A DNA stretch of 64,000 nucleotides from an uncultured Bacteroidales bacterium (GTDB lineage: Bacteria > Bacteroidota > Bacteroidia > Bacteroidales > WCHB1-69), in assembly GCA_937949745.1 (NCBI GenBank), contig CALECM010000132.1, positions 1 to 64,000 on the forward strand, given 5' to 3'. Shown one piece after another: positions 18,096 to 27,500 of this stretch (its first letter is position 1; every line of letters begins with the position of its first letter). The position numbers were made by a program, and so were the translations under genes. The notes under the pieces are model-generated. The model did not search any database, was not told the DNA's origin, and worked only from the letters and a program-made list of their open reading frames with translations.

Positions 18096-20348
18096 ATGCG
18101 GGAAAAAACGGTTTTAACGATATTATTCCTTCTTTGTTTTTCCGTTAAACTTTCCTCGCAGATTCTGCATCACGGCTTTGAACGGAATCAGGATATTCCG
18201 GTCTATCATAGTAGCTCTATCCCTCTGAATAATGCTTTTGGCGGCGGAATGAATTCCGTTAGATTCTCTGAAATCGACCTCAATTTAGACGGACTTAAAG
18301 ATCTTTTTATTTTTGAAAAAAACGGAAACAGGATACTCCCTTTTCTCAATCAGGGTGCCGGACTTCCTTACCGTTACGCTCCGGAATATATTCCCTGTTT
18401 TCCGAAATTACATGACTGGGCTATTCTCATAGATTATAACCGGGATGGGAAAGAAGACATTTTTACTTATGGGCTGGCCGGGATATCAATTTATAAAAAT
18501 ATTTCGGAAACCCGTCTGCAATTTGAATTGGTAACCGAACAGCTTCAGGCCTATTATTATAATGGTTATACCAACCTGTACGCCTCTCCCGATGATTACC
18601 TTGCCATTGCGGATATTGACGGGGACGGTGATCTTGACATCCTTAATTTCTGGCTATTGGGAAAATATGTACACTATATTAAAAACTGGTCCATGGAATT
18701 GTACGGGGATCCCGAAACATTCGAATTCAGGCTTGAAGACGAGTGCTGGGGTAAGTTCTCCGAAGGAGCCGATAATAACGTCATCACGTTACATACGGAT
18801 TGTAATACATCTTCTATTGCCATTAGTTCATCAGAAACGCGCCATATAGGATCGAGCCTTTATCTAAACGATTTTTCCGGTGACGGTTTAATGGATATTG
18901 TTATCGGGGATGTGGATTATCCTAACCTGATCCTGCTCACCAATGGAGGAAGGCCTGATAGTGCCGTAATGATCAGCCAGCAGCCCGATTTCCCTAATCC
19001 CGCTATGCCGGTTAACCTTTTTTCCATGCCTGCCGTTAACCTGTTGGATGTTAATCATGACGGAATTCCCGATATTACGGTTTCTCCGTCAGACCCATCT
19101 TTGATCAAATCCCAAAATCTCAATAGCGTATGGTTATACGAAAAAGACCAGTTAACAGGTAATTATGAATTGACCTCGACTTCTTTTTTACAGGATGACA
19201 TGATTGATGTGGGAAGCGGAGCTTATCCCGTTTTATTCGACTGGAATAATGACGGCCTCCCTGACCTGTTTATAGGAAATTACGGAATCTACGACAGTTC
19301 ACGGTATAATTTCGGGATACTGGAATCTTTCTATTCCTCAGCTATCGCCTATTACCAAAATACCGGTACGAGCCAAAATCCTGCTTTTACCCTTATCACG
19401 GAGGATTTCGGAAATTTAAAACAGTACAATTTCCAGTCCCTATATCCCGCCTTCGGCGATTTCAACGGAGATGGTAAAACGGATTTGTTATGCGGTAATT
19501 CCAAAGGCTCGCTGGTACTTTTCCTCAACCAGTCGGATAACGACCAGCCGGTATTTACATTACCGGAAACCGGTTATCAGGATATCCGGGTAGGCGAATT
19601 CAGCACACCTCAATATTTTGATATCGACCGGGACGGAAAGAAAGATCTGTTGATCGGGAATAAAAGGGGGCACATCGCTTTCTACCGTGATGTTTCCGAT
19701 AACGGAATCCCCGAATTTGAACTTGTTACCACCACTTTGGGAAATGTGGATGTACGGGATCCCGAAGTTTCTTATTTTGGATTTTCCGTTCCTTGTTTTT
19801 ACCGGACAGCGCAGGACAAGACGATTTTATTTTGCGGTAATGAACAGGGAATTATCCACCATTTCGAAAATATTGATGATAATATCGACGGGACTTTTAC
19901 GCTCATGCCCTACCCTGTTTACGAGTTAAGGAACGATATCCGTTACGGGATCAGGGAAGGAACCCGGATCGGTCTTTGTGTAGAAGATATTACTGATGAT
20001 AACTACCCTGAACTGATCGTAGGGAACTGGGCAGGCGGAATCGCTTATTTTTCAGGAATTGTCCATCCGGAGTTTACGACCGCTTATCCTGAGTACGAGG
20101 CCAAACCCGAAATCAAATTCTATCCTATTCCGGCCCGCGACCATATCATGCTTAACATCGCTGATATTCCCATTCCGGAGGGTAGTCGTGTGGAAATTTA
20201 CGATGTCACGGGAAGGAAAATACTTGAGTCTCCTATTTTAAATCATAATCAACGTATTGACCTCAGGGGGATGCGGGAAGGGATTTATATCGGAAAGACA
20301 ATTCTGGGAGATCACCAGTATGGACATAAGATCATCGTATCTCCCTAA
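18096..20348 (+). CDS. Secreted FG-GAP/VCBS repeat protein with T9SS sorting domain
   Basis: This 750-residue protein has an N-terminal signal peptide (MREKTVLTILFLLCFSVKLSSQ). The body is a series of FG-GAP/VCBS-type repeats with calcium-loop motifs: DLNLDGLKDLFIF, DYNRDGKEDIF, DIDGDGDLDIL, DFSGDGLMDIVIGD, DVNHDGIPDI, DWNNDGLPDLFIG, DFNGDGKTDLLCG and DIDRDGKKDLLIG. These usually fold as a beta-propeller. The last 75 residues (FYPIPARDHIMLNI to YGHKIIVSP) are a type A T9SS sorting domain. It is likely a cell-surface or released protein; the ligand is unknown. It lies 31 bp after the M23 gene and converges with the capA-like gene. Confidence 0.9.
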   Translation: MREKTVLTILFLLCFSVKLSSQILHHGFERNQDIPVYHSSSIPLNNAFGGGMNSVRFSEIDLNLDGLKDLFIFEKNGNRILPFLNQGAGLPYRYAPEYIPCFPKLHDWAILIDYNRDGKEDIFTYGLAGISIYKNISETRLQFELVTEQLQAYYYNGYTNLYASPDDYLAIADIDGDGDLDILNFWLLGKYVHYIKNWSMELYGDPETFEFRLEDECWGKFSEGADNNVITLHTDCNTSSIAISSSETRHIGSSLYLNDFSGDGLMDIVIGDVDYPNLILLTNGGRPDSAVMISQQPDFPNPAMPVNLFSMPAVNLLDVNHDGIPDITVSPSDPSLIKSQNLNSVWLYEKDQLTGNYELTSTSFLQDDMIDVGSGAYPVLFDWNNDGLPDLFIGNYGIYDSSRYNFGILESFYSSAIAYYQNTGTSQNPAFTLITEDFGNLKQYNFQSLYPAFGDFNGDGKTDLLCGNSKGSLVLFLNQSDNDQPVFTLPETGYQDIRVGEFSTPQYFDIDRDGKKDLLIGNKRGHIAFYRDVSDNGIPEFELVTTTLGNVDVRDPEVSYFGFSVPCFYRTAQDKTILFCGNEQGIIHHFENIDDNIDGTFTLMPYPVYELRNDIRYGIREGTRIGLCVEDITDDNYPELIVGNWAGGIAYFSGIVHPEFTTAYPEYEAKPEIKFYPIPARDHIMLNIADIPIPEGSRVEIYDVTGRKILESPILNHNQRIDLRGMREGIYIGKTILGDHQYGHKIIVSP

Positions 20349-20358
20349 TATCACCACT

Positions 20359-21402
20359 CTATTTACGTTCAATCTTTCCTTCTTCGGAAATGGTAAGCGG
20401 TGTATTGGGGAAATCCAATAAAGTAAGCCTTCGTATTTCTTTGGCGGCCGCATGGTCCGGATCGAGAACCGGACCGGTTTTATCGAGTTGAACGGCAGAT
20501 ATGATCTCTCCTTTTTGAAATACGCCCTCACGATCAGTATATACTTTCACGATAGGTGCATATCCGCTAATTCCGCTGATACTAAAATCACCGGCGGTAC
20601 AGAAATTTCCAAGACTGTATATGATGAAACGATCTTTGTATAGTTCGGCGGCCCTTACCACATGGGGACCGTGACCGAAAACGACATCCGCGCCGGCATC
20701 AATAACGGCATGAGCGAATTCGTAAACATTTCCCCGGTTCTCTCCATAGAAAGTTTCTGTTTTCCGGATAACCCGGTTATGACTTTTCCCTTCCGCGCCA
20801 CCGTGAAAAGAAACGATCACAATATCGCATTCCCGGTCTAATTCGCTTACTAACTCCTGAGCATGAGGAATATTCGTAATTCTCACCGTAGCCCGGTTAG
20901 GCGCAAAAGCACAAAACCCGTATTTTACACCGTCAATTTCAAAACGGGACACTTCGCAAACATTTTCCAGTCCTGCGTATGCTATTCCGGCACTGTCAAG
21001 TACTTTCATTGTATTTTCCCTTCCGGCCGGCCCAAAATCTCCCATATGATTATTCGCGATACTCATCACGTCATATCCGGCTTCAAGCAGATACCGTACA
21101 TATCTGTCGGGCATCCTGAAAAAATAACAACCACTTTTACATGGCTTAGGCGTACCCCCGCTATTGAGGAAGCTGCCTTCAAGATTACCAAAAGTAACAT
21201 CGGCCCCTTTCAATATATCTTTAACCTCCCTTAATAAATTTTTACCGTCATCCGGAGGAAGTTTCGACACACCCGGATAATTGGAACCCAACATAATATC
21301 GCCCGTTCCAATTATGGATATCATATTGTTATTATCCTGAGAAAAAGAACTGTAGCAAAAAAATGCCAGCGCCCAAATTAATAATATCCGAAAGCGATTC
21401 AT
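20359..21402 (-). CDS. CapA-family protein (PGA_cap metallophosphatase-like)
   Basis: This 347-residue secreted protein starts with MNRFRILLIWALAFFCYSSF; ATG 21402 is preferred over an upstream start that adds ten hydrophilic residues before the signal. The CapA fold is shown by GTGDIMLGSNYPGV, TFGNLEGSF, SIANNHMGDFG, SFHGGAEG and FGHGPHVVRAAELY, the calcineurin-like metal-site motifs of the family. CapA of Bacillus takes part in poly-gamma-glutamate capsule export, but most Bacteroidota homologues are unassigned and no capB/capC genes are present, so a capsule role is not supported. It converges with the FG-GAP gene with a 10-bp gap. Confidence 0.9.
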   Translation of the reverse strand: MNRFRILLIWALAFFCYSSFSQDNNNMISIIGTGDIMLGSNYPGVSKLPPDDGKNLLREVKDILKGADVTFGNLEGSFLNSGGTPKPCKSGCYFFRMPDRYVRYLLEAGYDVMSIANNHMGDFGPAGRENTMKVLDSAGIAYAGLENVCEVSRFEIDGVKYGFCAFAPNRATVRITNIPHAQELVSELDRECDIVIVSFHGGAEGKSHNRVIRKTETFYGENRGNVYEFAHAVIDAGADVVFGHGPHVVRAAELYKDRFIIYSLGNFCTAGDFSISGISGYAPIVKVYTDREGVFQKGEIISAVQLDKTGPVLDPDHAAAKEIRRLTLLDFPNTPLTISEEGKIERK

Positions 21403-21467
21403 CTTATCTTTATTGATAAACAAATATACCACTTTTTTAATTACGAAAAATAGTCGCTCTTAGCCAT

Positions 21468-21500
21468 ACAAAAAGGGGCTGACTTAAAAGCCAGCCCCTT
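21468..21500 (-). terminator. Intrinsic terminator of the 48-repeat protein gene
   Basis: Read on the minus strand, AAGGGGCTG pairs with CAGCCCCTT (9 bp, 21473-21500), followed by a T-run at 21468-21475. Confidence 0.8.
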
Positions 21501-21556
21501 ACCAATTATGATTTGTTTAACCTTAAAACCTGTGCTTAACAGGTTCTAAGACCTTG

Positions 21557-24500
21557 TTAGTTCGTCTTGATCACTTTGAATACACCGATAGCTTCGTTAT
21601 CCCGTATCGCTCTCAGGAAGTAAGTTCCACCCGCAAGTGAAGAAAGATCAATCTGTGTAGTTTCATCAGTTATTAATTGACGTTTAAGTAGTTTTCCTGA
21701 GAAGTCGTATACGAGAATCTCTTCGCCTCCCTGTAATGATTCAGCCGGAATTTCGACAAATACATCGTTTACAGTAGGATTCGGATATACCTTAACCAAA
21801 ATGTTATGGTTAGTTTCTCCGATTCCAAGAGGAGTGATCGTTAGGTGTAAAGTAACTGTACTATCGCAACCGTTGTGGGTTCTGAATACCTGTACATAAT
21901 CACCTGATGTAGTATAAGTTTCGTCATTCCAGGTATATTCACCGGAAGCTTGTTCACTGAATTCGTGAGTTACGCTGTTATAAATAGTCAGGTGTAAAGT
22001 CACGATACTGTCACAGCCTTCAGGTGTCTGGAAGTTTTGTATGTGATCACCGCTGGTCGTATAATCCCGACCGTTCCATGTGTAAGTATCACAAGCGATA
22101 TCATAGAAATCATGAACCACGCTATTGTTGATCGTCAGGTTCAGGGTAACGATACTGTCGCAACCTGTCGGTGCCGGTATACGCTGTGTATGACTGCCGC
22201 TGGTCGTATAAGTCTGTCCGTTCCAGGTATAGCTGTCACAGGTAGTGATGCTGAATGAACGTACCGGACTCGGAAGTATAGTCAAATGTAAAGTCACAAC
22301 GCTGTCACAACCATTAACGCTTTCGAAGGTTTGGTAATGGTCACCTGACGTAGTGTAGGTTTGATCATTCCAGGTATAGCTTTCACAAGCGCTTTCACTG
22401 AATTCATGTGTAATTTCATCAGTAAACACAAGGTGTAACGTAACGATACTGTCACATCCGATATAAGTCAGGAAGTTTTGTACTTTATCTCCACCCGTCG
22501 TGTAAGTTACCTCGTTCCAGGTATAAGAATCCTGACATGTTACCACGGTGAATTCATTGGTTACATCGTTACCTATGGTAAGGTTCAATGTTACGATACT
22601 GTCGCAACCGTTAGCGGCACCGTTAGGATAGGTTCTCGGATAATTACCGGTTTCGGTATATTCCTGACCATCCCATGTGAAAGGACCACATTGGCTTACA
22701 GAGAATGAGTGTACCGCAGGAGTAAGGATCGTCAAATGTAAAGTTACGATACTGTCACAGCCGTTAGCAGCTTCATAGGTACGTACATAATCATCGGAGG
22801 TATTATACTCTTCACCATCCCATGTATAACTTCCACATTCAGCTACCGTAAATTCATGGTAAGCTATCGGATTAATAGTCAGGTGTAGGGTTACTACACT
22901 GTCACATCCGTTCGAAGCCCGGAATGTCTGGATATGATCACCGCTTTCAGTATAGGTAGTGTCATTCCAGGTATAGCTACCACATGCTATCTCTGTAAAT
23001 TCAGTTTCGATAACATTCGTAATTGTTAAGTGAAGAGTTACGATACTGTCACAACCGTTGGCTGCATCAAATATCTGAACTTTTTCTCCACTGGTATTGT
23101 AAACCTGTCCGTTCCAGGTATAAGAACCGCAGGTCACTTCATAAATATCATTTTCTACAGGTTCATTTACGGTTAAATGAATGGTTACAATGCTGTCGCA
23201 ACCGGCAGGCGTAGTAAAGTTCTGTGTATAAGAACCGCTTACCGGATAGCTACGGTCATTCCAAACATGAGTACCGCAGGAAGTAACATTGAATTCTCTT
23301 TCAATATTGTTACCTATAGTAAGATGTAAGGTTACAACACTGTCGCAATCATTAGCAGCTTCAAACATTTGGATATAATCACCTGAGGTAGTATAGTTAA
23401 TACCATTCCACCAGAAATTGCTACATACCGTTCTGCTGAATTCGTTGAATACAGTATTGTTAATAGTCAGTTGAACGACAACGATACTATCACATCCGTT
23501 GGAAGCCGTGAAGGTTTGGAAATATTCCCCGCTGGTATTATAATTCATACCGTTCCATTCGTAGTTATCACAAGCAGTATGTGCATAGTAATGTGTTATA
23601 GGCTGATCAAGTGTCAAAATCAATACTTCGGTACTGTCGCAACCGTCTTCGCGGGTTAAATAATGATAATAAACACCGCTGGTTTCGAACAATCTGCCGT
23701 TCCATAGATAATTTTCACAGGCGCTAACTTCATATTCTACAGTAATAGGAGTAGAAACAGTAAGGTTAAGAACCAGTAGGCTGTCACATCCACCGGGAGA
23801 TTGGAAACGACGTTCGTATCTACCGCTTTCGGTGTAAGTCATTCCTTCCCATGTGTAAGCTTCACAAGCCACTATGGTAACTTCATTCAAAATAGCATCA
23901 TCGATAATGAGGGTCAAGGTAACGATACTGTCGCAATTGTTAACAGCCGTAAACCTTTGGGTATAAATACCGCTTTCGAAATAGGTAATACCGTTCCAGA
24001 TATAACTTTCACAGGTTCTTACTTCAAATTCCGTTCTGGCCGTATGATTAACCGTTAAATGTAAGGTAACGATACTGTCACAACCGATTCCGGTCGGGAA
24101 TTCCTGTACATAAGTTCCGGAAACATAATAAGTGGCATCACCCCAGGTATAACTGTCGCATACAGTTAAATATTCTTCATTGTACACATTGTCATACATC
24201 GTCAGGTGTAAGGTTACTGTACTGTCGCAACCTTGCTCTGTTCCGATTTCCTGGATATAAGTACCTGATTGAGTATAGATTTGTCCGTTCCAGTTATAGC
24301 TTCCACAACCGATTTCCCAAATTTCAGGATAATAGCTGTTGTAGATGGTAATATTCAGGATAAAGATACTGTCGCATCCGGTTTCCGTACTACCAGTGAA
24401 GATATGTTCTCCCGATTCGGTAAAGGTCATACCGTTCCATTCATAAACGTCACATGCGATATCACTGTGTCTGATCACCACATTATTATGTATGGTCAAA

Positions 24501-27500
24501 TAAAGTGTAGTAATACTGTCGCATCCGTCATTAGTAGTCAGGGTTTGTGTATATACACCTGATTCATAGTATACGGAATCGTTCCAGGTATAGCTGTCGC
24601 AAGCTTCCACAAAGTCTTCTCCATATTGGGTATAGTACATGGTTAAGATAAGGGTTACCGTACTGTCACAGCCGAAGCGGTCGGTATAAGTATAGGTATG
24701 TTCACCACTTTCATAATATGTAATGCCGTTCCAGGTATAGCTGTTGCAGCCGATTTCCCTGAGTGTATGAACAGTATTATTATGAATATTCAGATGAAGG
24801 GTTACGATACTGTCGCATCCGTTCATTCCGGGTAAAGTTTGCGGATAAGAACCGCTTTCTGTATAAAGAACTCCGTTCCATACGTAACTGTTACAAGCAT
24901 CCACATAGATATTGTTAACAGTTGTATTGTTGATCGTTAAATAGAGATTTACGATGCTGTCACATCCGTTGGATCCTGTAAACTGTCTTGTATAAAGTCC
25001 GGAAGTATAATAAGTAGTATTGTTCCATTGATATTCGTCGCAAGCTACCACGTAAATATCTTCCTCGATACTGTTATTAATAGTCAGGTGAAGAATCACG
25101 GTGCTGTCGCAACCGTTAGGCCCGATGAAAGATTGGGTATAATCTCCACTCGTATAATAAACCATATCATTCCAGGTATAGCTGTCGCATGCGATTGCAT
25201 AAAGTTCATTGACTACGGGCATATTGATGGTCAAATGAAGGGTTACGATACTATCGCATCCGCTTTCTGCATCAAGTTCCTGTATGTATTCTCCGGAATT
25301 ATAATAAATTCTTCCGTTCCAATCGTAGAAATCACAACCCACGGCATAGAATTCCGAGTATTTGGTCGGATAAACGATCAGATCCAGGATAGCCGTACTG
25401 TCACAGCCGTTACTGTTAATAAAACTCTGTTCGTAGATACCTGTGGTATAATAAATAATTCCGTTCCAATCATATTCGTTACATGCAATATCATTGAATA
25501 AATGAACGGTAGGATGGCTGATCGTCAGGTGTACGGTCACAACACTGTCACAACCATTTTCCGCTTTAAGTACTTGTGTATAATCACCTGATTCGAAATA
25601 AAGCGAGTCATTCCAGATATAGTAATCACAAGCCGCATCATCAAATTCATAGGTTACACCATGCTTAATGGTAAGAATTAAAGTAACCACACTGTCACAA
25701 CCATGTTTCGTTACGAATCTTTGTTGATATCTTCCGGAAGCGTAATAGGTCATATCATTCCAGGTATAGCTTTCGCAGCCGATTTCCCTGAAACTGTGTA
25801 TCTGGTCTTCATGGATCGTCAAATATAACGTTACGGTACTATCACATCCGTTAACACGTGTAAAGTCCTGAACATAGATTCCCGAACGATAATAAGTCTC
25901 ACCGTTCCAGGTATAACTGTTGCAAGATTCCGCAAAATATTCGGTATCTATACTATTATTGATGGTGAGGTGTAACAATACCGTACTGTCACATCCTGCC
26001 ACTGTATTGAAGTTTTGTTCATAAACACCTGAAGTGAAATAAGTAATATTATTCCATTGGTATTCATCACATGCGGTTACGTAAATGTCGTTAATCACAC
26101 TGGTATTGATGGTCAAATGAAGGATCACCGTACTATCGCAACCATAAATATTAACAAATCGTTGTATCACATCTCCGCTTTCGGTATAGGTAATACCATT
26201 CCAGGTATGAAGGTCACATGCGGTAACTTCTATTTCAACTTCCACATGAGGATTAATGATCAAATTCAGGGTCACGATACTATCACAACCATATATGGTA
26301 CTGAATTGCTGTTCATATTGTCCTGACTCCGTATAGATCTGTCCATTCCAGTTATATTCATGACAGGCGATTTCGAATATTTCAGTTTCCACAGGTTCAT
26401 AAACACTTAAACGGATAATTACGATACTGTCGCATCCGTTTGCTGCAGCGAAAGTCTGCTGGTAAGTTCCTGAATAGAAATAGCTGATACCATTCCATAA
26501 ATATTCACCGCAACTGATATCACTGAATTCATTGATAATATCATGGTTCACGGTAAGATGCATGGTCACGATACTGTCACATCCGTAGAAAGTCCTGAGA
26601 TTCTGTACATAAGTTCCTGATTCGGTATAAACCACGTTATTCCAGGTATGGAATCCGCAGGCGGTTTCATAAATCGTATTGGTTTTGGTCCTGTCAATCG
26701 TAAGGATCAAAGTCACGATACTGTCACAACCATTAACGGCTGTAAAGTTTTGCACATAGGTACCACTGGTATAATAGGTTTGGTTATTCCAGGTATAATG
26801 GTTACAACCGATATCCCTGAATTCGTGATATACCCTGTCTCCTATTGTCAAATGCATGGTCACGATACTGTCGCAACCCGTTACGGCTGTAAATCTTTGT
26901 ACATAATTACCTGATTCGGTATAGAGTTGTCCGTTCCAGGTATATTCATAACAAGCATTAACGAATATTTCGTTATATACAGGATGATTGATGGTGATAT
27001 GAAGCACGATAATACTATCGCATCCGTTCACACCCTGGAAATCTTCATAATAAATACCTGTTTCAGTATAGATGTCTCTTTCGGTCCTGTAAGATTCACA
27101 AGCTGTAATATAAATATCGTTTTCATAGCTGTTGTTGATGGTCAGATAAAGAATTTCCGTACGTAAACAACCGAATTCATTGGTGAATTGCTCGGTATAG
27201 ATTCCGGATACAGTGTAAGTATTACCATACCAGGTATAAGAATCACATGCTGTTACAGTAAGTTCAACTACCGGATTAGGATTGATGGTAAGATTCATGG
27301 TCACGATGCTGTCGCAATCATTCACTGATTTCAGGATTTGAGTATAACTACCGGAAACCGTATAAGTTATACCATTCCAGGTATAAGTTTCACAAGCGGC
27401 CATATTGAATTCGGTGGCGGTGCTTGGGAAAATGGTAAGGCTTAAATGTACGATACTGTCGCAACCGTCTTGAGCGGTAAAGTATTGGAAATATTCACCT

